Below are positions 55,757 through 64,000 of a stretch of DNA of 64,000 nucleotides, in pieces. Below the pieces are notes generated by a model that saw only the letters and a program-made list of their open reading frames with translations, was not told the origin of the DNA and did not search any database. Location: positions 41,455 through 105,454 of the forward strand of contig NZ_QEXL01000012.1 of assembly GCF_003311635.1 (NCBI RefSeq), read 5' to 3'. Position numbers and translations under genes: made by a program. Within the stretch, counting starts at the first letter, position 1, and each line of letters starts with the position of its first letter. This stretch comes from Novacetimonas cocois. GTDB taxonomy: Bacteria > Pseudomonadota > Alphaproteobacteria > Acetobacterales > Acetobacteraceae.

Positions 55757-56830
55757 GTGTCACTTTCTGCTGCCAAACTGTTGCGCTGGTATGACCGGCA
55801 TCGCCGCACCCTGCCATGGCGCGCCCTGCCGGGGCAAACGGCAAATCCGTATCATGTCTGGCTCAGCGAAATCATGCTGCAGCAGACGACCGTGACCGCC
55901 GTCATTCCCTATTTCGAACGGTTCACCCGACAGTTCCCCACGGTCACCGACCTTGCGAACGCGGATCAGGATACCGTCATGGCGGCGTGGGCCGGACTTG
56001 GCTATTACGCGCGGGCGCGCAATCTGCATGCCTGTGCCCGCCGGGTGGCGGACATGGGCGGCCGGTTTCCCGACACGGTGGAGGGCCTGCGCGCCCTGCC
56101 GGGCATCGGTCCCTATACGGCGGCGGCCATCGCGGCGATCGCGTTCGGGCGGCCCGTCGTTCCCGTCGATGGCAATGTCGAACGGGTCACGACGCGGCTT
56201 TTCGCCATGACCGATCCCCTGCCCCGCGCCCGGCCCGCCATCGCGGCGCAGGCGGCGCGGCTGAATGATGATCCCGTGGCGCATGGCCGCCCATCGGATT
56301 TCGCACAGGCCCTGTTCGACCTTGGCGCGGGGATATGCACCCCCCGCGCGCCTGCCTGCGCCCTGTGCCCGTGGCGCACGGACTGCGCGGGCCAGCGCGA
56401 GGGGATCGCCCCCACCCTGCCGCGCAAGGCGCCCAGGGCCGCGCGCCCCACGCGCTATGGCGTGCATTTCCATGTGACCGACGCCACCGGCGGCCTGCTG
56501 CTGCACCGGCGCGAGGAAACGGGACTTCTGGGCGGAACGCTGGGCCTGCCCGGCCCGCAATGGCGGGCGGAGCGCTGGTCTATGGAAGAAGGGCTGTCCC
56601 ATGCGCCGCTGGCACAACCCGCGGCGCAATGGCGCCATGTGGGCGAAGTCCGGCATGTCTTTACCCATTTCACGCTGATCGTGGATGTCTATGCCACGCG
56701 GGTCGAACGCTTCCCCAACGCAATCGCCCGTGATGGCGGACTGGTATATCCACGCGAGCGGGCGCAACAGATGGGCATCGCATCGCTGATGCGCAAGTGT
56801 ATTGCGCTGGTGCCCGATCCCGTGGAATGA
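55757..56830 (+). CDS. mutY: A/G-specific adenine DNA glycosylase MutY
   Basis: 357 aa from the GTG at 55757; a longer open frame upstream runs antisense through the DUF721 gene. It removes A opposite 8-oxoG. The HhH-Gly-Pro-Asp core (WLSEIMLQQTTVTAV, LPGIGPYTAAAIAAIAFGRPVVPVDGNVERV) includes the catalytic Asp in VPVDGN. The Fe-S cysteines are C194-x6-C201-x2-C204-x5-C210. A Nudix-like 8-oxoG-recognition domain follows (about 230-350). Complete. Confidence 0.96.
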   Translation: MSLSAAKLLRWYDRHRRTLPWRALPGQTANPYHVWLSEIMLQQTTVTAVIPYFERFTRQFPTVTDLANADQDTVMAAWAGLGYYARARNLHACARRVADMGGRFPDTVEGLRALPGIGPYTAAAIAAIAFGRPVVPVDGNVERVTTRLFAMTDPLPRARPAIAAQAARLNDDPVAHGRPSDFAQALFDLGAGICTPRAPACALCPWRTDCAGQREGIAPTLPRKAPRAARPTRYGVHFHVTDATGGLLLHRREETGLLGGTLGLPGPQWRAERWSMEEGLSHAPLAQPAAQWRHVGEVRHVFTHFTLIVDVYATRVERFPNAIARDGGLVYPRERAQQMGIASLMRKCIALVPDPVE

Positions 56831-56931
56831 AATGAATGGATGGACGCGCAATGAATGTCGCTTTTTTCATTGACGCGGCATCACCGCGCGCGGTTCACTG
56901 ACCATACCGTGATGTGGAAGGGGAACGTGTC

Positions 56932-57084
56932 ATGACTCTTGTCCAGCTGTTTTCACCATTTATGCTCGCCCTCGCCGTCGGGGCGGCTGCCGCAGTCCAT
57001 CTCGTGCGCAACGCAACATTGACGCCACAGGCCCGGCCGGTGCGCGTGCGTGCCAACGATCGACGCCAGGTGCGTCCTTCCTGA
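56932..57084 (+). CDS. Small single-helix membrane protein (50 aa)
   Basis: ATG at 56932 behind a strong GGAAGGGG (spacing 8). The peptide is one hydrophobic helix (residues ~4-24, LFSPFMLALAVGAAAAVHLV) and a basic tail rich in Arg/Val (ARPVRVRANDRRQ). It is too short for routine ORF listing. It lies 76 bp upstream of hemH on the same strand, so they may be co-transcribed. Function unknown. Confidence 0.6.
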   Translation: MTLVQLFSPFMLALAVGAAAAVHLVRNATLTPQARPVRVRANDRRQVRPS

Positions 57085-57160
57085 CCGATGGGTCGGGATC
57101 GCTGTGAACCGGAACAGGACTTTTGCATAAACACGTCTCCTCCTGTAGCACAGTGATCCC

Positions 57161-58204
57161 ATGACCTTCATAACCATTCGTCGGGACGCACCGATCCAGA
57201 CATCCCGGGTGGGCGTCCTGCTGAGCAATCTGGGAACGCCCGACGGAACGGGATATTCGGCGATCCGCCGTTACCTGGGCGAATTCCTGTCGGATCGCCG
57301 CATCATCGAAGCCAACCCGCTGGTGTGGAAGCCGATCCTCAACGGGGTCGTGCTGACCTTCCGCCCCCGCAAGACCGGGGCCGCGTACCAGCGCATCTGG
57401 CGCACCGACCGCGATGAAAGCCCACTGCGCACCTATACCCGCGAACAGGCGGACGGACTGGCCGCGCGCCTTGCGCCCGAAGGCGTCGCCGTGGCGTGGG
57501 GCATGCGCTATGGCACCCCCAGCGTGGCGGACGCCCTTCATGACCTGATCCGGCAGGGATGCGATCGCATTCTTCTCGCGCCGCTTTACCCACAGTACAG
57601 CGCCACGACCACCGCCACCGCCAACGATCAGGTCTTTCGCGCGCTGATGCGACTGCGCAACCAGCCCGCGACCCGGACTCTGCCGCCCTTTCCCGACCAT
57701 CCGGCCTATATCGCGGCACTGGCTGCGTGCATGCGCGAACATCTTGCGACGCTTGGGACGCCACCCCAGAAAATCGTCGCCTCCTTCCACGGGCTGCCGC
57801 GCGAATACGTGGAAAAAGGGGATCATTATCCCCTCGACTGCGAACGCACCATCGCGGCGCTGCGCAGGGCGACGGGACATGACGCGGACACGATGCCCCT
57901 GACATACCAGTCACGCTTCGGTCCGGCGAAATGGCTGGAACCCTATACCGCGCCCTATATCGAGGCCCTGCCGGCGCAGGGAATCACGCGCATCGCGGTC
58001 ATCATGCCGGGCTTTGTCTCGGACTGCATCGAGACGCTGGACGAAATCGGCAACGAAGTCCGTGATGGTTTTCTCAAGGCCGGTGGCGAGGAACTCACGC
58101 TGATCCCCTGCCTCAATGACGCGCCTGTCGCGATCGACATGCTGGAGACACTGGTCCGCAACGAACTGCGTGGCTGGATCGATACCCCTTCCCCCGCCGC
58201 GTGA
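57161..58204 (+). CDS. hemH: Ferrochelatase
   Basis: 347 aa. It inserts Fe2+ into protoporphyrin IX, final step of protoheme synthesis. VGVLLSNLGTPDGT, LLAPLYPQYSATTTAT, ASFHGLPREYVEKGD (catalytic His), LTYQSRFGPAKWLEPYT and IMPGFVSDCIETLDEIGNE are canonical. There is no Fe-S cysteine cluster at the C-terminus, so it is the cluster-less type. Followed by a repeat copy and a terminator. Confidence 0.97.
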   Translation: MTFITIRRDAPIQTSRVGVLLSNLGTPDGTGYSAIRRYLGEFLSDRRIIEANPLVWKPILNGVVLTFRPRKTGAAYQRIWRTDRDESPLRTYTREQADGLAARLAPEGVAVAWGMRYGTPSVADALHDLIRQGCDRILLAPLYPQYSATTTATANDQVFRALMRLRNQPATRTLPPFPDHPAYIAALAACMREHLATLGTPPQKIVASFHGLPREYVEKGDHYPLDCERTIAALRRATGHDADTMPLTYQSRFGPAKWLEPYTAPYIEALPAQGITRIAVIMPGFVSDCIETLDEIGNEVRDGFLKAGGEELTLIPCLNDAPVAIDMLETLVRNELRGWIDTPSPAA

Positions 58205-58239
58205 TGTCGCGGACCTGACAGACCAACCCACTGAAATTG

Positions 58240-58327
58240 TAGAAAATTTTTGGTGAAGCTTTTTATAAAAAGCTTCGGAAGATGTCGCCACCCTGAAAAA
58301 AAGGCGACACCCAAAAGCTTCTGCTGT
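58240..58327. repeat. Dispersed palindromic element, copy 8 (diverged)
   Basis: B-A order: GAAGCTTTTTATAAAAAGCTTC, then a disrupted hairpin A (GTCGCCACCCTGAAAAAAAGGCGAC). The terminal repeat is imperfect (AAAATTTTTGG / CCCAAAAGCTT). It lies between convergent hemH and a small secreted-protein gene. Confidence 0.85.
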
Positions 58328-58355
58328 TTCCAAGCGGTCCCTTAAAAACAGCCAT

Positions 58356-58400
58356 AAAAAAAGGAAGGGGCCCGCCTGACGGTGGGTTTCCTTCCTTTTT
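58356..58400. terminator. Bidirectional intrinsic terminator
   Basis: AAAAAGGAAGG...CCTTCCTTTTT with an inner CCCGCC...GGTGGG stem, giving T-runs on both strands between convergent genes. Confidence 0.92.
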
Positions 58401-58446
58401 CATTCCATGCCCGGTCTTTTTGCAAAGACCCGCCGGACATCAGGCC

Positions 58447-58824
58447 TCAGTGGGCAGCGGCAGGGGTCGGCGCAGGGGGATGTTCCGCGTCGTACAGGGT
58501 GGCCTTCTGCTCGTCCGTCTTGCGGGTGCGATAACGTTCCCACAGGCTTTCATGCGGGTCGGCAGGATGCTCCTTGTCATAAAGGGCGGCCTTTTCACGA
58601 ATGCCCTTGCGGTATTCATGGCGCTTGTACATGCCAACCGCGCATCCGCCCATGGCGCCCGCCACCGTGTGATGGTTGGCGACATGGCCCCCCACCGCAC
58701 CGACCGCGCCATATTTCAGGCATCCGCCCGGTTCCGCATGCGCCGCCACGACCGAAGTTCCCACTAGCGTGGTTGCCAGCAGGAATACCCTGGAAATTTT
58801 CTGTACCGTCATTGTCTGCATCAT
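58447..58824 (-). CDS. Secreted protein with glycine-zipper segment
   Basis: 125 aa from the ATG at 58824 (58812 possible). A signal peptide (about 10-30, ending VVAAHA) is followed by CLKYGAVGAVGGHVANHHTVAGAMGGCAVG, split as two glycine-zipper runs with two cysteines, then a charged helical tail with two DxEHP-like repeats (LYDKEHPADP, LYDAEHPPAP). It resembles periplasmic glycine-zipper proteins; function unknown. Confidence 0.72.
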   Translation of the reverse strand: MMQTMTVQKISRVFLLATTLVGTSVVAAHAEPGGCLKYGAVGAVGGHVANHHTVAGAMGGCAVGMYKRHEYRKGIREKAALYDKEHPADPHESLWERYRTRKTDEQKATLYDAEHPPAPTPAAAH

Positions 58825-58931
58825 ACCTGGCCCGATACTGATCCTGCCGGAAACGGGATGGCCTGCCCCGCCACGGCGCTTCTTGTTCAGGGATAGTAGT
58901 AACACAATCTTTCGGACATGCATCATCCCCG

Positions 58932-59588
58932 TCAGGGACGGTCACAGCTTTCCGTCAGATCATTATATACTTGGCCTTTCGGGCAGACATGCGATTTCTG
59001 CATGGGAGCGGAAGGAACAAGCCCCCCCTGCGCCCCTGCCGGCTGTCCGCCCGTGCCATTCGGCGGGACAGGCGCGCCCTGCTGCTGCGGCGGCGCATCG
59101 GACAGGAGGCTGTTCAGTTCGGCATCATAGACGGAGTCATCTTCCGGGCCGGAACCACTGTTGCCGTTATAGATACCCGGCGCGGCCTGATAGCTCGACG
59201 CGGCGGCCGCAGCCCCCATCGCGGCCCCCATGCCCAGACCGAGGCCAAGGCCATAACCACCCCAGCCCCAGCCCCAGCCGTACGGATACCCCCATCCGCC
59301 CCAGCCCCATATGGGATAGCCGCCACCCCAGCCCCAGCCCCAGCCGCGACCGCCCCAGCCGCCACCACGCCAGCCATCGACATTGCGCCACCGGCCACCG
59401 CCGCCATGCCAGCCACCACCACGGAAACCGCCGCCGCCGCCACGAAAGCCGCCACCGCCGCCTCCCCCATGGAAGCCACCGCCGCCAAAGCCACCGCCGC
59501 CGCCATGCGCGTAAGCCTGCACCGGCTCACCGCCGATCATGCTTCCGGCGACGATCAGTGCGATGCCCCCAAGAAGAAAGCGTTTCAT
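58932..59588 (-). CDS. Secreted Gly/Trp-rich protein with acidic C-terminal domain
   Basis: 218 aa from the ATG at 59588 behind AAGGAGGGA. A signal peptide (about 1-26, ending PVQAYA) is followed by a long Gly/Phe/Trp/Arg repeat region (about 28-105) and a Gly/Leu/Ala hydrophobic stretch (about 110-135). The non-repetitive C-terminus carries SVYDAELNSLLSDAP and a final HVCPKGQVYNDLTESCDRP with two cysteines. Function unknown; likely surface or periplasmic. Same strand as the preceding glycine-zipper protein, 107 bp apart. Confidence 0.78.
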   Translation of the reverse strand: MKRFLLGGIALIVAGSMIGGEPVQAYAHGGGGGFGGGGFHGGGGGGGFRGGGGGFRGGGWHGGGGRWRNVDGWRGGGWGGRGWGWGWGGGYPIWGWGGWGYPYGWGWGWGGYGLGLGLGMGAAMGAAAAASSYQAAPGIYNGNSGSGPEDDSVYDAELNSLLSDAPPQQQGAPVPPNGTGGQPAGAQGGLVPSAPMQKSHVCPKGQVYNDLTESCDRP

Positions 59589-59834
59589 TTCCTGTCCCTC
59601 CTTCACCAGCGACAGTATGCCCTACAAATATGACCCGACATGCCATCGGATCATATCAATATGTTGCCCCCCGCTTTACGGGCCGGCGGAACGCATATCA
59701 TGCGTATCGGCATGAATATGGGAAATCACGCCCCCCTGTGCGAGGGCATGCATCCAAGTATTTTGCGGTATGGGAAATGGCGCCCGAAGGCAATGCCCCG
59801 TGGGCATGAAGGACCAGACCATTACAGGAAGGTC

Positions 59835-59911
59835 TGGTCGGAGTGAGAGGATTCGAACCTCCGGCCCCTGCGTCCCGAACACAGTGCTCTACCAGGCTGA
59901 GCTACACTCCG
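59835..59911 (-). tRNA. tRNA-Pro (anticodon CGG)
   Basis: 77 nt with CCA encoded. Acceptor CGGAGTG/CACTCCG, anticodon loop TTCGGGA (anticodon CGG, reads CCG), anticodon stem CTGTG/CGCAG, T arm GGAGG-TTCGAAT-CCTCT. It reads the commonest type of proline codon in this GC-rich genome. The 246 bp upstream of the neighbouring gene (59589-59834) show nothing else. Confidence 0.95.
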
Positions 59912-59921
59912 TCTGGAGGCG

Positions 59922-59950
59922 GCTATACAGGGGTCCGGCACATTCCGCAA
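59922..59950 (-). promoter_or_regulatory. Promoter of tRNA-Pro
   Basis: TTGCGG, a 17-base spacer and TATAGC on the minus strand, placing the start about 4 bases before the mature tRNA. Confidence 0.55.
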
Positions 59951-59966
59951 GGGGGTTCGCGTCTTT

Positions 59967-60548
59967 TCAGAAATGATCGACGTTGACGTTGTCGCTGCCA
60001 GTGGTGGTGTCATGCAGCGCGCGCATCACGGCGGGCACATCCTCCACCACGCGGAAAAGCTCCCGCACGTCGGGGGCGGCGAATCCGCTTTCGATCGTCG
60101 CCTCGATCATGGCGATCAGCGGCGCGGCCCAGTTGGCGACGTTGACGATGAAAATCGGCTTGTCATGCTGCCTGAGCTGACGCCACGTCATGATCTCTAT
60201 CGTCTCGTCAAAGGTGCCCAGCCCGCCGGGCATCACCACGAAGGCATCGGCACGGGAAAACATCATCGCCTTGCGGTCGTGCATGGAGGTCGTCACCGTC
60301 AGGTCCGTCACCCCCTCATGCATGATTTCACGATCATGCAGAAAGGCGGGAATGATGCCCGTCACCTTCCCCCCGGCCTTCAGCGCCGCGTCGGCCACCG
60401 CCCCCATCAGGCCGACATGCCCGCCGCCATAGACAAGGCGCAGCCCCGCCTGCCCCAGCCGCGTTCCCAGTTCCGTCGCGGCGGCATGGAATTCGGGCCG
60501 GACGCCAAAACGCGATCCACAGAATACGGCGACCGAGGAAATGGACAT
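59967..60548 (-). CDS. LOG-family protein (cytokinin riboside 5'-monophosphate phosphoribohydrolase-like)
   Basis: 193 aa from the ATG at 60548 (GGAG upstream). It has a Rossmann-like fold with VAVFCGSRFG, LVYGGGHVGLMG and the LOG signature MPGGLGTFDETIEIMTWRQL. The family hydrolyses nucleoside monophosphates or cytokinin ribotides to base plus ribose 5-phosphate and was long misannotated as lysine decarboxylase. It is monocistronic, 52 bp downstream of an MFS transporter gene on the same strand. Confidence 0.92.
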   Translation of the reverse strand: MSISSVAVFCGSRFGVRPEFHAAATELGTRLGQAGLRLVYGGGHVGLMGAVADAALKAGGKVTGIIPAFLHDREIMHEGVTDLTVTTSMHDRKAMMFSRADAFVVMPGGLGTFDETIEIMTWRQLRQHDKPIFIVNVANWAAPLIAMIEATIESGFAAPDVRELFRVVEDVPAVMRALHDTTTGSDNVNVDHF

Positions 60549-60600
60549 GGCAGGGCAGTCTCCAGAAAATTGGTGATGACGCATCATTTCACATCGCGCG

Positions 60601-61797
60601 TCAGCGATGGGCCTGACGTTGCAGCACGAGGGTCGTCGCGACCCCGGCCAGCGTAAACAGTGCGGATACCATAAACAACGCGCCATAACCCATCGTCTGG
60701 ATGACAAGGCCAAGCAGCGGGCCGGACAGCCCCACCGCGATATCCAGGAACACCGAGAACGCCCCCAGCGCGGCACCCCGGTTTTCCGGTCCGACGCGCG
60801 CCACCGCCAGCACGCCAAGGGCCGGGAAGACAAGGGAGAATCCCGCCCCCGTCAGGGCCGCGCCGATATCGGCCATGAAAACCCCCGAACAGCGCCACAG
60901 CACCAGCAGTCCGATCGTCTCCACCACAAGGGAGACCAGCGCGACGACCAGCCCCCCGCGACGGTCGATCTGGCGCGCGAACACAAGGCGGATCAGCACG
61001 AACACGATGCCGAACGCCGCCAGCGCGATTGCAGCGCCGTTCCAGTTCTGGTGCGCGAAAAACAGCGCAAGGCACGAGGAAATGGTCCCGAACCCGACCG
61101 ACCCGCACGCCAGCACCAGCCCATGCGGCAGCACGCGCCAGAACACCGTGCGAAACGGCGTGGGCGGCCCCTTGTGCGCGACGGGGGCCACCGGCTCGTA
61201 CTGCACCGCCAGCAGGAAGCCCACGAAGGGAAGCACCGCCGACAGCGCCCCCACCAGCACCAACCCGCCATAAGGCATCGGCAGCCCGGAAAGCATCTGC
61301 CCCACCGGCGCGCCCAGCGCGATCCCGCCGTACGAGGTCACGCCGTTCCATGAAATCACCTGCGCCGTCCGGGTCGCGCCAACGCGCCCGATATTCCACA
61401 TGATCGCGCCCGTCGCGGTCCAGCTTTCGCCCACGCCCAGCAGGATGCGGCTGCCGATCAGCATCAGCGCCGAAAGTGCCGCGTAATGAAGCAGCAGGCC
61501 CGATGTCATCAGCATGATCCCCGAAAGGGTGCAGACCACCAGCCCGATGACCACGGCGGGTTTCGCCCCGCGGCGGTCCGCCGCCTGTCCCGCCGACGCG
61601 CGGGAGACAAAGGTGGCAAGATACTGCAGCGACACCGCAAAACCCGCGATGACCGTATTGTATCCCAGCACCTGATGGACAAAGACGGGAATGACCGCCA
61701 TTGGCAACCCGATATCGATGTAACACAGCAGATTGAACAGGACGACGGCCAGAATCCGCCGTGTTGGGGACGTCATGGACGTCTGCGCCATGGTCAT
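60601..61797 (-). CDS. MFS transporter (YhhS/sugar-efflux-like)
   Basis: 398 aa from the ATG at 61797; a second ATG lies at 61791. It has twelve predicted helices. The N-terminal half contains LATFVSRASAGQAADRRGAKPAVVIG (the motif A loop) and SRILLGVGESWTATGAIMWNIGRVG. This is similar to the YhhS/NepI-like arabinose or purine efflux group; the substrate cannot be inferred. Same strand as the LOG gene, with a 241-bp upstream region holding no obvious operator. Confidence 0.87.
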   Translation of the reverse strand: MTMAQTSMTSPTRRILAVVLFNLLCYIDIGLPMAVIPVFVHQVLGYNTVIAGFAVSLQYLATFVSRASAGQAADRRGAKPAVVIGLVVCTLSGIMLMTSGLLLHYAALSALMLIGSRILLGVGESWTATGAIMWNIGRVGATRTAQVISWNGVTSYGGIALGAPVGQMLSGLPMPYGGLVLVGALSAVLPFVGFLLAVQYEPVAPVAHKGPPTPFRTVFWRVLPHGLVLACGSVGFGTISSCLALFFAHQNWNGAAIALAAFGIVFVLIRLVFARQIDRRGGLVVALVSLVVETIGLLVLWRCSGVFMADIGAALTGAGFSLVFPALGVLAVARVGPENRGAALGAFSVFLDIAVGLSGPLLGLVIQTMGYGALFMVSALFTLAGVATTLVLQRQAHR

Positions 61798-62038
61798 GAT
61801 GCGCTCGAAACTCCGGAGGGAACAGAAATACGTGTATCCAGCCCGCACGGATAACGAGACGGACGGCAATGATAACGGGATATCAGTAAAAGGGGTTCAT
61901 GCATTAATACAAGGGTATGACCCGTGCGCATGGCGCGTGCCGCGATACCGGGCATCTCATACTTGAGGCCGGACATGGAAACAGGACAGGGCTATACTGT
62001 CCCCTGATTTTCCAACCAGCGGAGCACGGACACCCGCC

Positions 62039-62623
62039 ATGACAGACAGTTCTTCCGGCCCCACCCCCGACGCAGGCGGTTTCGTGACGGTTTCCAGCCG
62101 CCTTGCCTACGAAAACCCGTGGACGCGCGTGCGTGAGGACATCATCATCCGCCCCAACGGCCGCAAGGGGCTGTACGGCGTGGTCGAACGCGGGGACTTC
62201 GTGGTCATCCTGCCGGTATGGGAAGAGGCGCAGGGACGTTCCGTCACGCTGATCCGTCAGTACCGCTATCCCATCGGGCAGCGGATGTGGGAACTGCCGA
62301 TGGGCATGTGGGAAAACCGCCCCGACGCACCGGCCGAGGACGTGGCGCGCGGCGAACTTCGCGAGGAAACCGGCCTTCGCGCCGAAACCATGCGCGATGC
62401 CGGGCTGATGTACCAGGGCGCGGGCTACACCACGCAGAAGGGACGCGCCTATCTGGCCACCGGCCTGACGCAGGGCCCCACCGAACGCGAGGACACGGAA
62501 GAGGACATCACCTGCCACAAGGTCCCGCTGGAGGAGATGGAGGCCATGATCCGCGATGGCCGCATCACTTGCATGGTCACCATCGCGGCCTTTGGCCTGA
62601 TCCGCGCGCGGGGATGGATCTGA
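62039..62623 (+). CDS. Nudix hydrolase (ADP-sugar pyrophosphatase-like)
   Basis: 194 aa. The Nudix box is intact (ARGELREETGLRAE; G-x5-E-x7-REUxEE-x2-GU pattern spans MWENRPDAPAEDVARGELREETGL). WELPMG upstream and the TLIRQYRYPIG strand resemble ADP-ribose pyrophosphatases. It probably hydrolyses a nucleoside diphosphate sugar. Convergent with metF, 16 bp between the 3' ends. Confidence 0.88.
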   Translation: MTDSSSGPTPDAGGFVTVSSRLAYENPWTRVREDIIIRPNGRKGLYGVVERGDFVVILPVWEEAQGRSVTLIRQYRYPIGQRMWELPMGMWENRPDAPAEDVARGELREETGLRAETMRDAGLMYQGAGYTTQKGRAYLATGLTQGPTEREDTEEDITCHKVPLEEMEAMIRDGRITCMVTIAAFGLIRARGWI

Positions 62624-62639
62624 TATGCCCGGACCGCTG

Positions 62640-63377
62640 CTATCCCGGATCGCACAGCGGCGTAAGGTAGCGTTCCAGGTTCACCCGCAGGGGCATCAGA
62701 TAGACATTCCCCCCCTGCGCCCGGACCGCGCGCATCATCTGGCGGGCGAAACTGATGTTCGCGTCCAGCGTGGGTTCGAAATCATGGGGGAAAATGACGT
62801 GGTTGGTCGTTTCCCAGTACGAGCGCGAACGCGGCCCGACCACCGGTGAAATGCCCCAGAACACATTTTCCCCATGCAGCCAGTTCATGCACAGTTCCAG
62901 CATGCGCATGTCGAAAATCGGCTGGGTAAAGAAACCCGCCGCCCCGGCATCCTTCTTGCGGGCGACGGCCTCCATTTCCGCATAGGGCGCGCGCCGGTAC
63001 GGGTCAAAGGCGGCATAGACCGACAGGTGCGGCGCCTCCGCCCGGTAACGGCGGATGATGCTTTCGGTCGTGTTGGGATAGGTCAGGTGCCGCAGGTCGG
63101 ACGGCGGGTCGCCCTGCACCACCAGAACGGCCCCCAGCCCCGGCTGGTCCGCGCCGGGAAGCGGCGCGCCCGGCGCGATGTCGATCGCGCGGATATGCGG
63201 AATGACCTTGGGGAAATGTGGCCGCACCAGTTCGGCGGCATCCCAGCTGCGCAGCGGGAAACGCAGCAGGTCGGGAATATTGATCATGTCGGCGGGGGGG
63301 AAACAGGCCCGGACCTCCGCCACGTCGCGCAGCAGCGTTTCACGGTCGCGCGGGATCAGTTCGACAGAGATGTCCAT
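62640..63377 (-). CDS. metF: Methylenetetrahydrofolate reductase-family protein (short form)
   Basis: 245 aa from the ATG at 63377 (a GTG directly before it is in frame). It is shorter than E. coli MetF (296 aa). VSVELIPRD at the start, VLVVQGDPPSD, FTQPIFDMRML, VFWGISPVVG and the barrel strands are consistent with a TIM-barrel MTHFR, using FAD to make 5-methyl-THF. It overlaps the folD stop (TGATG), so folate one-carbon steps FolD then MetF are coupled. Whether the short form is a full MTHFR or a related reductase cannot be told here. Confidence 0.8.
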   Translation of the reverse strand: MDISVELIPRDRETLLRDVAEVRACFPPADMINIPDLLRFPLRSWDAAELVRPHFPKVIPHIRAIDIAPGAPLPGADQPGLGAVLVVQGDPPSDLRHLTYPNTTESIIRRYRAEAPHLSVYAAFDPYRRAPYAEMEAVARKKDAGAAGFFTQPIFDMRMLELCMNWLHGENVFWGISPVVGPRSRSYWETTNHVIFPHDFEPTLDANISFARQMMRAVRAQGGNVYLMPLRVNLERYLTPLCDPG

Positions 63378-64000
63378 CACGGCGTCTCCACACCTTCGAC
63401 AAGCTCACGCGCCGCCTGCATCGTGTTGCGCAGCAGGCAGGCGATCGTCATCGGCCCCACGCCGCCCGGCACGGGGGTAATCTGGCCCGCGACATGCCGT
63501 GCCTCGTCAAACACCACGTCACCGACCAGCCGCGTCTTGCCATTGTCCAGGCGGATGCGCGAAATCCCGACATCGATCACCGTGGCGCCGGGCTTGATCC
63601 AGTCGGCGCCGACCAGACCGCGGCATCCCGTCGCCACGACAAGGATATCGGCCTGCCGCGCCAGCGCCTGCGGATCGCGGGTGTCGATATGCGCGACAGT
63701 CACGGTGCAGCCTTCCCTGAGCAGGAGCTGCGCCATCGGACGCCCCACAAGGTTGGAGGCCCCGATCACCACGGCATTGAGCCCGCGCAGTTCCCCGACA
63801 TAGGCCTTCAGCAACAGCAGGCAGCCCAGCGGCGTGCACGGCACGATGCCCGACAGGCCCAGCGCAAGGCGGCCCGCATTGACCACGCCCAGCCCGTCCA
63901 CGTCCTTGCGCGGGTCGATCGCGTTGGTCACCGCCACCGGGTCCAGATCACCGGGCAACGGAAGCTGCACAAGGATGCCATGGATTTCGGGATCGGCATT
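63377..64000 (-). CDS. folD: Methylenetetrahydrofolate dehydrogenase/cyclohydrolase FolD, partial (N-terminus beyond the window)
   Basis: The last 207 residues are visible; the 5' part lies beyond base 64000. It interconverts 5,10-methylene-, methenyl- and 10-formyl-THF. Visible are [36 protein letters not shown] near the end, [22 protein letters not shown] and VDVGISRI, with the NADP site intact. Upstream of metF with a 1-base overlap. Confidence 0.95.
   Translation of the reverse strand, partial: NADPEIHGILVQLPLPGDLDPVAVTNAIDPRKDVDGLGVVNAGRLALGLSGIVPCTPLGCLLLLKAYVGELRGLNAVVIGASNLVGRPMAQLLLREGCTVTVAHIDTRDPQALARQADILVVATGCRGLVGADWIKPGATVIDVGISRIRLDNGKTRLVGDVVFDEARHVAGQITPVPGGVGPMTIACLLRNTMQAARELVEGVETP

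Overview
This window is a stretch of high-GC alphaproteobacterial chromosome that reads as an acetic acid bacterium (Acetobacteraceae, most likely Komagataeibacter or Gluconacetobacter). The grounds are the alphaproteobacterial gene order (hrcA divergent from rph-rdgB; rimP-nusA-ylxR-infB-rbfA ... truB-rpsO-pnp), a COX15/type-2 heme A synthase, the protein sequences themselves, and a dispersed ~85-bp palindromic element of a kind I associate with these genomes. The genus is my recognition and has not been checked by search. I see no transposase, integrase, prophage or CRISPR array; almost everything is core chromosome.

Layout. 1-0.9 kb: the start of exbB and a TonB-like protein that lacks the TonB C-terminal domain. 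1.1-2.3 kb: prfB with an intact programmed +1 frameshift. 2.4-6 kb: PBP1A and an aldo/keto reductase. 6.1-8.8 kb: hrcA divergent from rph-rdgB. 9-10.5 kb: a nitronate monooxygenase-like flavoprotein. 10.6-21.8 kb: the transcription/translation supercluster on the minus strand, split between rbfA and truB by an opposite-strand orphan MCE gene and a partial rbfA duplication. 21.9-25 kb: an unrecognised three-gene membrane module around a membrane-anchored Clp-like AAA+ ATPase. 25.1-31.2 kb: a LysR regulator, aconitase, ccmAB and CopC. 31.3-34.4 kb: ornithine decarboxylase with a structured leader and an overlapping upstream ORF, then YihY and RlpA. 34.7-37 kb: aroQ-accB-accC. 37-43.7 kb: FUSC exporter, apt, Bcr/CflA MFS, TVP38 protein and ctaA. 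43.8-47 kb: a periplasmic trehalase with two very long Pro/Ala-rich arms. 47-54.6 kb: tldD, pdxA-pdxJ, an M20 dipeptidase and lapA-pyrF-trpF. 54.6-64 kb: Gly-rich secreted proteins, DciA/mutY, a 50-aa membrane protein, hemH, tRNA-Pro(CGG), a LOG protein, an MFS transporter, a Nudix hydrolase, and folD-metF.

How the genes work together. Most units are housekeeping: ribosome and RNA maturation (rimP, nusA, ylxR, infB, rbfA, truB, rpsO, pnp, rph, tRNA), cofactors (pdxA/pdxJ, folD/metF, hemH, ctaA, ccmAB), fatty acid and aromatic precursors (accBC, aroQ, trpF), nucleotide hygiene (rdgB, apt, pyrF, mutY, Nudix) and envelope (PBP1A, RlpA, MCE, LapA).

The points most worth a second look are the membrane AAA+ module (21.9-25 kb), the eight-copy hairpin element that sits only at gene 3' ends, the ornithine decarboxylase leader with its stop-start-overlapping ORF, the terminator-like hairpin in the rimP/nusA leader, and the rbfA duplication beside the intruding MCE gene.
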